Assembly (NCBI RefSeq): GCF_001458195.1
Contig: NZ_CYPU01000071.1
Coordinates: 62,001-126,000 of the forward strand
Reading direction: 5' to 3'
DNA from: Ruegeria atlantica
Lineage (GTDB): Bacteria; Pseudomonadota; Alphaproteobacteria; Rhodobacterales; Rhodobacteraceae
DNA length: 64,000 bases
Part shown: one piece after another, positions 36,135-44,863 of the stretch
How positions within the stretch are numbered: position 1 is the stretch's first letter
How the letters are laid out: each line of letters begins with the position of its first letter
Program-made: the position numbers and the translations under genes
Notes under the pieces: generated by a model
Told to the model about the DNA's origin: nothing
The model's input: only the letters and a program-made list of their open reading frames with translations
The model's database searches: none

Positions 36135-36599
36135 CTATTCGGATTGGGCATTCAGTTCATCGTGAAACTCACGAAGGTCATCGGGCCAGGTTGATTTGAT
36201 AAAAGACAGCACCGCTATGATTTCGTCATCGCTGAGCACACCTTCATAGACCGGCATACCAGTTGCAGGCGCATTCTCCATCAGCCCGGCCAGGCCAAAT
36301 TTGGTCAGGGTGAAGAGCGTTTCATCATCGTGATGCCACGTATGCCCTTTAGCGTCATGCGGCGGTGCTGGTAGCAAACCATCCTCGCCGCGTATCCGCC
36401 AGTTTGGCTGTCCTTCCAGGCGCGCTCCGTGGCAGGCAGCACATTGGTCCGCGTAGATATCTTGGCCAGTGGCGACCAGTTCGGCGTCATCCGGTGCCAG
36501 TACACCAACCGCTTTGGAGGGCTGGGCCAGAACGAACGCTCCGGCGAAACCGGCGAGCGCAAGCCCACCGGTGACCAATATTGTTGTTTGCCCTACCAT
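36135..36599 (-). CDS. Membrane-anchored c-type cytochrome in copper operon
   Basis: A 154-residue protein with an N-terminal TM anchor (residues about 7-25). One heme site, CAACHGARLEGQPNW, and a probable axial Met in ENAPATGMPVYEGVLSD. Single-heme cytochromes of this type sit beside copper-resistance genes in alphaproteobacteria and may feed electrons to copper oxidation or reduction. The start shares one base with the DUF411 stop (TGATG). Confidence 0.88.
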   Translation of the reverse strand: MVGQTTILVTGGLALAGFAGAFVLAQPSKAVGVLAPDDAELVATGQDIYADQCAACHGARLEGQPNWRIRGEDGLLPAPPHDAKGHTWHHDDETLFTLTKFGLAGLMENAPATGMPVYEGVLSDDEIIAVLSFIKSTWPDDLREFHDELNAQSE

Positions 36600-37066
36600 C
36601 AGGTATCGAACGGCTGCGCGGTGCCCGCCCGGTAGTACACCATACCGGTCCCAGCCTCTCCCCCAAATGCGATGACGTCATAACGGGCGGACGGATCGTC
36701 GCCCATACCAGGGGAGCCCATTGGCATGCCGGGAACAGAAAGCCCTGTGATGTCAGGTCGATCCCTCGACACAGCTTCCAGTGCTTCGAACGGCACATGG
36801 CCTTCAAAGACATAGCCATCGGCTTCAATGGTATGACAGGATGCGAGGTTCAGCGGGATATACCGCGCTGACTTCTGTGCTTCGGGGTCCGTCAGTTCCT
36901 CAACAGTGACGGCGTAGCCACGCGCGCGAGCCAAGTCGGCCCATGCGTGACAACATCCGCAACCTGGTGAGCTGAGCACGTGCATTGGGGTGCCTGCACG
37001 GACGGGAAGAGCAGTTGCGATGAGAGCGGTTGCAGACAGTGTGGTGAAGTGACGACGTGTGATCAT
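36599..37066 (-). CDS. DUF411 metal-binding protein
   Basis: A 155-residue protein. The N-terminus RRHFTTLSATALIATALPVRA is a signal sequence with a twin Arg. The mature DUF411 domain has the Cys-rich site SSPGCGCCHAWADL, a later Cys-His pair (ASCHTIEADGYVFEGHVP), and a Met-rich loop (VPGMPMGSPGMG) suited to Cu(I). It is presumably a periplasmic copper carrier. Met 37066 is preferred over a longer frame because AAGGA precedes it. Confidence 0.88.
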   Translation of the reverse strand: MITRRHFTTLSATALIATALPVRAGTPMHVLSSPGCGCCHAWADLARARGYAVTVEELTDPEAQKSARYIPLNLASCHTIEADGYVFEGHVPFEALEAVSRDRPDITGLSVPGMPMGSPGMGDDPSARYDVIAFGGEAGTGMVYYRAGTAQPFDT

Positions 37067-37124
37067 GTCTGTCGGTCCTTTGATGTGAAATTTGAACGGA
37101 ATGCGGGCGAGCGCCCGTTGCCAT

Positions 37125-37460
37125 TCAGGCTTTCGGAGGACCGGTGGGAACACCCAGTGCGAGGCCTGAAAAATCGGCTCGAGCGTACGTCACACCACCC
37201 ACTGAGATCATCAATGGAGCATTCGGCGAAATCCCCGCCGTGGCGATAAGATCAACAAAACAGGATGTTGACCCCATGCCGCTAGTGTTGTCGCAACAAT
37301 CCGCGACAGCTTTCTCGGCATCAGCCAATGGATCGTCGCCCGCCATTTGAGCATGATGACCGGAAGGATCCGATCCATGGTTCAAGCCATGCTTCACGGA
37401 CGCTGCGGATGCGCCGGAGAATGCAACAACAAGAAGTATCGACAGGAGCAAGCGAAACAT
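37125..37460 (-). CDS. Small secreted His/Cys protein, first gene of copper operon
   Basis: A 111-residue protein with a clean signal peptide (MFRLLLSILLVVAFSGASAA). The mature part starts with a His/Met-rich stretch (VKHGLNHGSDPSGHHAQMAG) and has a CC pair plus another Cys (ADCCDNTSGMGSTSCF). These are good copper ligands. No named family recognised. It leads the operon, 58 bp before DUF411, and its ATG sits where the promoter predicts transcription to start. Confidence 0.78.
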   Translation of the reverse strand: MFRLLLSILLVVAFSGASAASVKHGLNHGSDPSGHHAQMAGDDPLADAEKAVADCCDNTSGMGSTSCFVDLIATAGISPNAPLMISVGGVTYARADFSGLALGVPTGPPKA

Positions 37461-37465
37461 ACCAA

Positions 37466-37495
37466 ATACCTACTGGGGGTATGAGGTTTTGACAA
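37466..37495 (-). promoter_or_regulatory. Copper-operon promoter with CsoR-like operator
   Basis: On the minus strand -35 TTGTCA (37490-37495), a 17-bp spacer and -10 TAGGTA (37467-37472) can be read. Overlapping the -10 and spacer is ATACCTACTGGGGGTAT (37466-37482, plus strand), which resembles CsoR-type Cu(I) operators (AT-ACC...GGGGGTAT). The predicted transcript would begin at or next to the ATG at 37460. Confidence 0.6.
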
Positions 37496-37668
37496 GTTTC
37501 GAGGATGTTTCGCCATATATATCCTAGTTGCACCCATTTTGGGTGCACCACATCTCTGGATCATGCCCGGCTAAAACAGTGGAACATGGATCACCTGAAA
37601 TTCCGGTAATACTGAATTTTGACTGACCTGCGTATTAGTCAGCAACGGCAAGGTCAGCAGGTGGGCGT

Positions 37669-38208
37669 TTAACCCAAGGTGTTGCCGGTGACGAAGGTGT
37701 ACGAACTTTCGACCAGATCGATGACAACATCCAACTCTTCTGGTGTGGTCGGTGAATATATCATCACAAAGCCGCTCCACCCACGACGTTGCTTGGCCCA
37801 AGGGTGTGCAACGGCCCAATCAGCCTCAATTGCCTGTCGCGCCATTGCGGGGTGCAGCGAAGCGTGCAAGCTGCCATCAGGATGCATATGCGCAAATTCA
37901 AACCCACCAACGATAGAGTTCGGTTGAGACAACAACACGTCGGAATCAAGCTGAAAGCCAATCGCGCCAGGTAGCGAAATGCGTGTCGGTCCAAGTGTGA
38001 CCCCTGGGAATTTCGCAACACGCTCCAGCAATAGCCGGGCCAAATCGGCATCAATTTCGACACCAATCTGAGTATGCGGTACGCCGCTTGTTGTTTCAGG
38101 ACGGGGCGAGGTGCGCTCCGGCAACGAGCGCTCTTGTGCGAGTACCAACGGGCACGTCAAAGCCACTGCTGTCGTAGCAACCGCCAGTTGTCTCAGGAAC
38201 ACATTCAT
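37669..38208 (-). CDS. DUF5519 (luciferase-domain-like) secreted protein
   Basis: A 179-residue protein with a signal peptide (LRQLAVATTAVALTCPLVLAQ). The mature part matches the DUF5519 pattern: EFAHMHPDGSLHASLHP, AVAHPWAKQRRGWSGFVMIYSP, LDVVIDLVESSYTFVTGN. Function is unknown; the His-rich HMHPDGSLH motif could bind metal. It sits between the copper operon and yceI on the same strand, with a 7-bp hairpin (37529-37547) upstream of the copper promoter. Confidence 0.78.
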   Translation of the reverse strand: MNVFLRQLAVATTAVALTCPLVLAQERSLPERTSPRPETTSGVPHTQIGVEIDADLARLLLERVAKFPGVTLGPTRISLPGAIGFQLDSDVLLSQPNSIVGGFEFAHMHPDGSLHASLHPAMARQAIEADWAVAHPWAKQRRGWSGFVMIYSPTTPEELDVVIDLVESSYTFVTGNTLG

Positions 38209-38273
38209 TTTGTTGTTAGCCCGTCAAAAGTAAAGATTGAGTGCTCAGCGCCGTATCGGTGCCCCTGCACACA

Positions 38274-38864
38274 TCATTCAGCTTTTAACGCTTCGATATT
38301 GATCAAGAGCTCTATTTCGTCGCTCACTGCTGGTGCAAAGGCCCCAAGTCCGAATTCAGACCGCACGATAGTCGCCGTTGCTGCCAGCCCCAAGGTCGGC
38401 GTGCCCTCCTTTTCACCAAAAGGGTATGGCGCCGACTTGTTAAGCGTTGTTTCCAGAACAACAGGTTTGGTGACGCCATTCATGGTCAGGTCGCCAGAAA
38501 TATTCGCGGAATTGTCCCCGGTCACTTCAATGCTGGTTGAGGCGAATGTGACCACGTCACCGTCACTCGCGCTAAAAAAGTCATCGGACATGAAGTGTTG
38601 CAAACGGGCATCCCAGCCCGTGATCATGGATTTTACAGGCATAGAAACTGTGACAGAAGAGGCAGACGGATCATCTTCGTTGAACTCTATCTCACCGCTA
38701 AAACCTGAGAACATTCCATATGTTTCTGAGAATCCGATGTGGTTGTAGCTGAACAATACCTGGCTGTGTCCAGGATCCAGCTCGTAGGTGCCACTCTCGG
38801 ACAATGCGGGTGTCGCGCCCATCGATAAAAGTACCGCCAGCGGGGTTGCTGCTACTTTGAACAT
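38274..38864 (-). CDS. YceI-family periplasmic protein
   Basis: A 196-residue protein with a signal peptide (cleavage near ALSES). The YceI lipocalin-like fold is shown by GTYELDPGHSQVLFSYNHIGFS, FSGEIEFNEDDPSASSV and SGDLTMNGVTKPVVLE. Members bind polyisoprenoid or amphiphilic ligands in the periplasm. It diverges from a TetR gene, with two operator-like palindromes between them. Confidence 0.88.
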   Translation of the reverse strand: MFKVAATPLAVLLSMGATPALSESGTYELDPGHSQVLFSYNHIGFSETYGMFSGFSGEIEFNEDDPSASSVTVSMPVKSMITGWDARLQHFMSDDFFSASDGDVVTFASTSIEVTGDNSANISGDLTMNGVTKPVVLETTLNKSAPYPFGEKEGTPTLGLAATATIVRSEFGLGAFAPAVSDEIELLINIEALKAE

Positions 38865-38939
38865 TGATACGCTCCCATTTTGACAAGACGTGTTTGTGGA
38901 ATTGAGTATTGGGATTTAGGTGTTGGTCGACCATGCTTT

Positions 38940-38976
38940 TAGGACAAAGTGTTCTACCGTGCAACAAATTGTTCTA
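38940..38976 (+). promoter_or_regulatory. Two tandem 17-bp operators between yceI and tetR
   Basis: TAGGACAAAGTGTTCTA (38940-38956) and TGCAACAAATTGTTCTA (38960-38976) share 13 of 17 positions and are each imperfect inverted repeats. Their centres are 20 bp apart, i.e. two helical turns, on the same face. The second ends 12 bp before the tetR start. Confidence 0.6.
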
Positions 38977-38988
38977 TAGGAGGGGTGA

Positions 38989-39570
38989 TTGAAAGAAGAT
39001 CCCAGGCTGATCGCCACACGACAGGCCGCACTTGATGCGGCGCAAAAGATACTGATGGATGAAGGCGTGCTACACGTAACACATGGCGCAGTTTCAAAGG
39101 CAACGGGCATTTCCCGCAGTACGCTTTACAGGCACTGGGCAGATGCGCGCAGTCTGCGTGATGCAGCGTTCAGGCGCATCGCAACACCGCCGAACATACC
39201 ACCCAGAACCGATGGCCCGTTGCGATCTGACCTGCGCTGGTTACTCGGAGTACTGATGGGAGCTTTGAATCACACACCATGGGGCCAAATCGCGCCTCAA
39301 GTTGTCGCTGCTGCGTCCACCGATGCAGAAGCGCGGTTGGTGATCACTGAATTTATGAAAGACAGGTTCGCAAGTGTTGAGGCCGTCTTTTCAGCTGCAA
39401 TAGTTCGCGGTGAGATCACCGCTGATGTACCGGTCGAACAGTTGATAGAACTGGCTGTCGCTGCACCTTATTTCCGCAAACTGATACGTCACGAGACACT
39501 GGACGAAGATTGGTTGGATCAACATGTCGATCTGCTTTGCAGTATCGCGAAAACCAATTCGGGACAGTGA
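38989..39570 (+). CDS. TetR/AcrR-family transcriptional regulator
   Basis: A 193-residue regulator. The N-terminal HTH (residues about 10-55) includes VLHVTHGAVSKATGISRSTLYRHWADARSL. The C-terminal helical domain would bind an unknown inducer. The start is TTG at 38989, supported by the strong AGGAGGGG about 6 nt upstream. It is divergent from yceI and probably represses it and itself through the tandem operators. Confidence 0.9.
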   Translation: MKEDPRLIATRQAALDAAQKILMDEGVLHVTHGAVSKATGISRSTLYRHWADARSLRDAAFRRIATPPNIPPRTDGPLRSDLRWLLGVLMGALNHTPWGQIAPQVVAAASTDAEARLVITEFMKDRFASVEAVFSAAIVRGEITADVPVEQLIELAVAAPYFRKLIRHETLDEDWLDQHVDLLCSIAKTNSGQ

Positions 39571-39963
39571 CCATCACCTAACTTTGCAATCAAAGCGACC
39601 TACAACTGGCGCGAGATTACGACAGAACAGCAAGTTATGATCAATAGCCTGTCCAGCCACTTCCTCATAGCGGATTCTCCAAAAGATATCGGCAAAGAAG
39701 CGCTGTGATTGTTCGTCGAGGTTTGCAAAGTCTGCTTTCTGCGCAGTGCTGACATTTGTGCCGAACGCAACATCGGTCACTTTGGGCTCAAAGCGGTCTT
39801 GGGGCGCTGCAGCGGTTGGAACTGCTGCCCAGTCCCGAATACAGACATTGCAATATCCAAGTTGATCTCACGTTTTCATTGCCTTGGCCCAGAAAGCCGC
39901 CATTCAGTTTTCAGAAGCTGACGCTCGCAAAATTCGGGACAACCGGCGGCTCTGAGCCCAATT
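39571..39963. repeat. Gene-free stretch with second copy of the degenerate repeat
   Basis: No gene supported. It contains the partner (around 39765-39795, TTTGGGCTCAAAGCGGTC within it) of the repeat near 34740. Short frames here have no family resemblance. Confidence 0.4.
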
Positions 39964-40290
39964 CTACCGCCTCGGTGATTTTGCGAGCACGGTAGATACG
40001 GTTCGCGTATTTGTACTTCTTGTGATCGCGATTGCGCCCAGCACTAAGGCACATGCAAAAGCTTGAGGTAAAGAGATGGCTTCGCCAAAAGCAAGATATC
40101 CCACGGCAAACATCGTGGGCAATTCGATGCTTCCAGCGACCGCAGTTTGGGAAGCCCCAATAACAGGCGAGCATTTCTTGTAGATAAACTGGGGTACGAA
40201 AGCGGTAACCAGACCAATACCAACAATGAAAAGCCAATCGGATTGTTCCCTTGGGAGAAGCTCTCCAACCTCAGCACCTACGATGAGCGG
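39964..40290 (-). pseudogene. C-terminal fragment of an EamA exporter
   Basis: The frame encodes IVGIGLVTAFVPQFIYKKCSPVIGAS ... IELPTMFAVGYLAFGEAISLPQAFACALVLGAIAITR, the last three helices of an EamA/DMT protein. Everything N-terminal is missing; the 5' side runs into the recombinase fragment near 40290. It is non-functional debris. Confidence 0.72.
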
Positions 40291-40824
40291 CGCGAGGCCC
40301 AGTACAGACCCCTGATCGCGACTTTCGTCACAGAGTATCAAGCGGAATACAACCGGCTCGCGGGAAATATCGAGAAGGATCGGAGCAAGGCGGAACGCAA
40401 GCTCTCCGGCGTGAAACGGAAGATCAATCAGATGACTGTCCGAATCTGCGAAGGCATGTTCAACGAAAGCATGAAGGACAAGCTCACAACACTGGAGCAG
40501 GAAAAGGCGTCAATCGAAATGGAACTGGAGACCATGGATGCTGAAGTCCCCGTCCGCCTGTACCCCGGCCTCTCCGACGTGTATCGCGCGAAAGTTGCCA
40601 AGCTAACCGAGTCGCTGAATGATCCAAACCTCAGGACAGCAGCAGCCGAGCATATCCGAAGCCTGATTTCGGAAATTCGCATGGTTCCCGAAGGCGATAG
40701 CCTTCAGATCGAGTTGGTCGGCGAACTCGCAGGCTTGATGGCGTTGTCCGAAAAGCAGAACGCCCGCAGCGATGCCACGGGCGGTTCTGTGACGCTGAAA
40801 TGCGTGTTCAAAACTATTAGTTAA
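40273..40824 (+). pseudogene. C-terminal fragment of a large serine recombinase
   Basis: About 180 codons match the coiled-coil C-terminal part of serine site-specific recombinases: FVTEYQAEYNRLAGNIEKDR, AERKLSGVKRKINQMTVRIC, LEQEKASIEMELETM, LYPGLSDVYRAKVAKLTESL, and RSLISEIRMVP. The catalytic resolvase domain and zinc ribbon are absent. It is probably the remnant of the enzyme that once mobilised part of the island. Confidence 0.8.
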
Positions 40825-40896
40825 TCTTGATGCCAGAGCATCCGTTCACTCCCGTGTTTGCCAACGGCTGCTCTGCGGCCAAATCGTGGAGCGTGA

Positions 40897-41118
40897 CGCG
40901 GCGGAGCAGCGGAACAAGGCGCGCGCGCACTTTACAAAGAAGCGCGGGATGTCTGCAAAGAGGCCGGAAACTATGTCTCGATGAGTTTGTTCGAAAGCCT
41001 GATGTCGGACGAAGAAGGCCATATCGACTTCCTCGAGACTCAGATCGAATTGTTTGACCGCGTCGGAGCGGAGCTTTTTGCGCACCTAAACGCAACCAAA
41101 ATGGAAGATGCCGAATAG
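40897..41118 (+). pseudogene. Bacterioferritin C-terminal fragment
   Basis: In the frame ending at TAG 41116-41118 the DNA reads AAEQGARALYKEARDVCKEAGNYVSMS then LFESLMSDEEGHIDFLETQIELFDRVG, a clear bacterioferritin C-terminus with the ferroxidase E-x2-H motif (DEEGH). An in-frame TGA at 40894-40896 precedes it, and an apparent frameshift separates it from a short ERDAAEQ-like piece. The heme-binding N-terminal half is missing. Confidence 0.72.
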
Positions 41119-41174
41119 TCGCTCCTGATGGCGCAGGGTTTGCGATACCCGTCAAGGAGGTGGGCATCGCGTGC

Positions 41175-41609
41175 CTAGGCGCACTCCTGCACGCCGAGGC
41201 CTATCAGATACTCACCGGTCACAAACATAAGCTCGTTGGGGCCGGCGAACCGCGCCTTGGACATGAACCATTTTCTGACAGGATTTGGGTAGTAGCTCGA
41301 CAGTGACGCGCTTTTTATGGCGAACTCATCTTCCGTCATCTTTTTCCGGTTCGAACGATGGGGACCGTGAAACCCGAAGATCGTCTGGGGCGAAATGCAG
41401 ACATCGCCCGCGCCCAGCAGCATGGTGCAGCTAGAGTGGCAGTAGTCTCCAATGATTTGAAACTGCGCGTCCGTACGGTTGGCGATTTCTATATGGACCA
41501 TGCGATCCACTACCCGCCCCCCTGGATCATTGCCGACCTGTATCTCTTTTGAAGTTGCCGCCACGCACATCAGAAAGAGCGCCGCCAAAGCTGCCATGAT
41601 GCTTCTCAT
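41175..41609 (-). CDS. Secreted ClpP-like (COG3904) protein
   Basis: A 144-residue protein with a signal peptide (IMAALAALFLMCVAATSK). GNDPGGRVVDRMVHIEIANR and GDYCHSSCTMLLGAGDVCIS with FGFHGPHRSN resemble the COG3904 periplasmic ClpP-like family, where the Ser of CxSxCT would be the nucleophile and FHGPH carries the His. At 144 residues it is short for a complete protease. It is the last gene before dxs and lies at the island's right edge. Confidence 0.6.
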   Translation of the reverse strand: MRSIMAALAALFLMCVAATSKEIQVGNDPGGRVVDRMVHIEIANRTDAQFQIIGDYCHSSCTMLLGAGDVCISPQTIFGFHGPHRSNRKKMTEDEFAIKSASLSSYYPNPVRKWFMSKARFAGPNELMFVTGEYLIGLGVQECA

Positions 41610-41810
41610 CCGCCCGCCTGCTCAAGGGTGGAGTTTTCACTTTTATATTTCCTAACAGAAAAGCGGCCTCGCCGGAATGTCACGCCCGGACGTAAACGTG
41701 TCCTGTGCCTTCAAAGACCCACCCTGAACCAGAGGAAGTCTGCGGATTTCCAAGCATGGCGCTTGCAGCTTTATAAGCAACGAAGCTTTTCGGGCGTTGC
41801 GTATCCTGCC

Positions 41811-43739
41811 TCAGGCGCGTTTTTCGCCGATGGATACAACGCCCAGGATGGACAACACTTTGGCCTCGATCTGCTCGGCATTCAGGCCCGCAACCGTATA
41901 CATGTCCGCAGGGTTGGCTTGGTCGATAAAGGTGTCGGGCAAAACCATGGACCGGTATTTGAAGCTTTGGTCAAAAACGCCTTCATCCGCCAAAAGCTGG
42001 GCAACATGACTGCCAAAGCCGCCAATGGCACCCTCTTCGATGGTGATCAACGCTTCGTGGTTGGCGGCCAGATCCAATATCAAATCGCGGTCCAGCGGCT
42101 TGGCGAACCTGGCGTCGGCGATCGTCGGTGTGATCCCCCGTGCGGCCAGAGCCTCGGCTGCTTTTTGCACTTCAGCCAGTCGGGTTCCGAATGACAGCAG
42201 CGCGACGCGCGCGCCTTCCTGGATGATCCGGCCTTTGCCGATTTCCAGAACTTCACCACGTTCGGGTAAGTCGACGCCGACACCTTCGCCGCGAGGGTAG
42301 CGGAAGGCAATCGGGCCATCATTATGCGCGACGGCGGTGGCCACCATATGCACCAACTCGGCCTCATCCGCTGCGGCCATGACCACGATGCCGGGCAGGT
42401 TTGACAAATAGGCTATATCGAACGACCCCGCATGAGTCGCGCCATCTGCGCCCACCAACCCTGCACGGTCGATCGCAAAACGAACCGGCAGGCGCTGGAT
42501 GGCCACGTCATGCACGACTTGATCGTACCCGCGCTGCAAAAACGTCGAATAAATTGCACAGAAGGGCTTCATCCCGCCGGCGGCAAGAGCGGCGGCGAAG
42601 GTCACGCCGTGCTGTTCGGCAATCGCCACATCGAAACAGCGCGAGGGGTAGCGTTCCGCAAACAAGTTCAGCCCGGTGCCGTCGGGCATCGCAGCGGTGA
42701 CCGCAACGATCTTGTCATCGCGCGCGGCCTCTTCAACCAGGGTCTTGCCAAAGACCGATGTGTAAGACGGTGCGTTTGAAGGTGCTTTCTTCTGCTCGCC
42801 CGTGACGACGTCGAACTTCGCTGTTGCATGGCCTTTGTCGCGGGCCTGCTCGGCCGGGGCATACCCCTTGCCCTTCTTTGTCAGCACATGAATGAGGATC
42901 GGGCCCGTGGCGCGGGCCTTGACCGTGCGCAGGACAGGCAGAAGTTGATCCATATCGTGCCCGTCAATCGGACCAAGATAAGAAAAGCCCAGCTCCTCAA
43001 ACAAAGTTCCACCCACGGCCATGCCCTTGAGCATCTCCTTGGCGCGTTTTGCCCCCTCGCGGAAGGGTTCCGGGAGCAGTGAAACCGCGCCTTTGGCTGC
43101 GGCTTTCAGATCATGGAACGGTTCTTCTGCGTAAATTCGCGACAGGTAATTGGACAGCGCACCAACGGGCGGGGCTATGCTCATTTCATTGTCATTGAGA
43201 ATGACGATCAGGCGTTTCTTCAGGTGGCCCGCGTTGTTCATCGCCTCAAAGGCCATGCCTGCAGACATTGAGCCGTCACCGATCACGGCAATCGCGTCAC
43301 CCAATCCCTCGGGCGTCACACCGCCCAGATCGCGCGCCACGGCAAACCCCAGCGCGGCACTGATCGAGGTTGAGCTGTGTGCTGCGCCAAACGGGTCATA
43401 GGGGCTTTCGCTGCGCTTGGTGAAGCCGCTCAGCCCGTCCTTCATGCGAAGGGTACGGATACGGTCGCGCCGTTCGGTCAGGATTTTGTGCGGATAGCAC
43501 TGATGACCAACGTCCCAGATGATCTTGTCGCGCGGCGTGTCGAACACGGCGTGCAGGGCGGTCGTCAATTCGACCACGCCCAGACCCGCGCCCAGATGCC
43601 CACCGGTGACGGACACCGCCGATATTGTCTCGGTCCGCAATTCCTGCGCCAACTGATGCAACTGTGCGTCCGAAAACTGCTTGAGATCCGCAGGGCGGTT
43701 CACAAGGTCCAGTAGGGGCGTATTCGGGCGGTCAGACAT
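41811..43739 (-). CDS. dxs: 1-deoxy-D-xylulose-5-phosphate synthase
   Basis: A 642-residue thiamine diphosphate enzyme, first step of the MEP isoprenoid pathway (pyruvate plus glyceraldehyde-3-phosphate). Typical motifs: [36 protein letters not shown], the ThDP motif [19 protein letters not shown] and [12 protein letters not shown]. It follows ispA on the minus strand with 14 bp between, giving an isoprenoid operon xseB-ispA-dxs. Confidence 0.97.
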   Translation of the reverse strand: MSDRPNTPLLDLVNRPADLKQFSDAQLHQLAQELRTETISAVSVTGGHLGAGLGVVELTTALHAVFDTPRDKIIWDVGHQCYPHKILTERRDRIRTLRMKDGLSGFTKRSESPYDPFGAAHSSTSISAALGFAVARDLGGVTPEGLGDAIAVIGDGSMSAGMAFEAMNNAGHLKKRLIVILNDNEMSIAPPVGALSNYLSRIYAEEPFHDLKAAAKGAVSLLPEPFREGAKRAKEMLKGMAVGGTLFEELGFSYLGPIDGHDMDQLLPVLRTVKARATGPILIHVLTKKGKGYAPAEQARDKGHATAKFDVVTGEQKKAPSNAPSYTSVFGKTLVEEAARDDKIVAVTAAMPDGTGLNLFAERYPSRCFDVAIAEQHGVTFAAALAAGGMKPFCAIYSTFLQRGYDQVVHDVAIQRLPVRFAIDRAGLVGADGATHAGSFDIAYLSNLPGIVVMAAADEAELVHMVATAVAHNDGPIAFRYPRGEGVGVDLPERGEVLEIGKGRIIQEGARVALLSFGTRLAEVQKAAEALAARGITPTIADARFAKPLDRDLILDLAANHEALITIEEGAIGGFGSHVAQLLADEGVFDQSFKYRSMVLPDTFIDQANPADMYTVAGLNAEQIEAKVLSILGVVSIGEKRA

Positions 43740-43753
43740 GTGGCGTTCCTGGC

Positions 43754-44620
43754 TTAGCTGTCCCGGGCAATAACGAAGCGTGCCGCGTCCTTCAAGGTTT
43801 CAGCCTTGGCACCGTATCCATCCAACGCCGCGCAGGCCTGATCGACCAGTTCTACGGCGCGGGATTTCGCGGCGTTCAGACCCAAAAGCGAAACAAACGT
43901 GGCTTTGCCCGCCTCGGCGTCCTTTTGCAATCGTTTACCGGCCTTCTCGGCATCACCTTCAATATCCAGAATGTCATCAGCGATCTGAAAAGCAAGGCCA
44001 AGCGCCTGGGCATATTGGCGCAAGGGTTCGGGATCTGCCTGGGCCAACCGCGCACCAGCGCAGGCGGACCATTCAATCAGCGCACCGGTTTTCCCAGCCT
44101 GAAGCGTGGTGATCTGCTCCAGTGTCAGTGGCGCGGCTGCTGTTTCAGCCGCCATATCCAGCGCTTGCCCCAGCACCATTCCCTGCGCACCGCTTGCTTT
44201 GGCCAGGGTTAGAGCCAATTCAGCACGAACCTCTGCATTTCCGACCTCGGGCCGGGTGCACAGCTCAAAGGCCAATGTCTGCAGGGCATCACCGGCCAGA
44301 ACGGCGGTGCCTTCGTCCCACTTTACGTGCACGGTCGGACGTCCACGTCGCAGATCGTCATCGTCCATGCAGGGAAGGTCATCATGGACCAGAGAATAGG
44401 CGTGCAGGGCTTCGATGCCTGCCGCAGGCCAGATTGCCTGTGTTGAGTCGATGCCATGCATCCGCGCGCTTTCCAGTACCAAAAAACCACGTAACCGCTT
44501 GCCGCCCTGCGTGGTGTAGGCCATCGCCCGGGTAACATCCAATTCGTCCAGCGCGCTCAGAACCAGATCGAACTGAGCCTGAATCCGCGCGGCATCCTGC
44601 GCCAGAATTTCCTTGAACAT
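43754..44620 (-). CDS. ispA: Polyprenyl synthetase (geranyl/farnesyl diphosphate synthase)
   Basis: A 288-residue trans-prenyltransferase. The first Asp-rich motif is [17 protein letters not shown], the second [14 protein letters not shown], and [13 protein letters not shown] binds isopentenyl diphosphate. It makes geranyl/farnesyl diphosphate. It starts directly after the xseB stop and is followed by dxs. Confidence 0.94.
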   Translation of the reverse strand: MFKEILAQDAARIQAQFDLVLSALDELDVTRAMAYTTQGGKRLRGFLVLESARMHGIDSTQAIWPAAGIEALHAYSLVHDDLPCMDDDDLRRGRPTVHVKWDEGTAVLAGDALQTLAFELCTRPEVGNAEVRAELALTLAKASGAQGMVLGQALDMAAETAAAPLTLEQITTLQAGKTGALIEWSACAGARLAQADPEPLRQYAQALGLAFQIADDILDIEGDAEKAGKRLQKDAEAGKATFVSLLGLNAAKSRAVELVDQACAALDGYGAKAETLKDAARFVIARDS

Positions 44621-44863
44621 TTACTGACCTTCGACAGGCGTCGTCCCGGTTGGCTGCCCATTGGCATCCAAAGTAATGGCTGCGACCTTTTCTTCAGCCC
44701 GCTTCAATTCGTCTTCGCAGCGTTTCTTCAACGCGGCACCGCGCTCATACAGCGCAATGGACTGATCCAGCGCCACGTCACCACGCTCCAACTGGCCGAC
44801 AACGGCCTCAAGCTCTTTCATCGCTTGTTCGAATGTCATCTGATCAACAGGAGTATCGGTCAT
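44621..44863 (-). CDS. xseB: Exodeoxyribonuclease VII small subunit
   Basis: An 80-residue protein with the XseB core: MTFEQAMKELEAVVGQLERGDVALDQSI then ALYERGAALKKRCEDEL. It pairs with XseA to degrade single-stranded DNA. It overlaps the deacetylase gene upstream by ATGA (44860-44863) and abuts ispA, an arrangement conserved in many proteobacteria. Confidence 0.93.
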   Translation of the reverse strand: MTDTPVDQMTFEQAMKELEAVVGQLERGDVALDQSIALYERGAALKKRCEDELKRAEEKVAAITLDANGQPTGTTPVEGQ

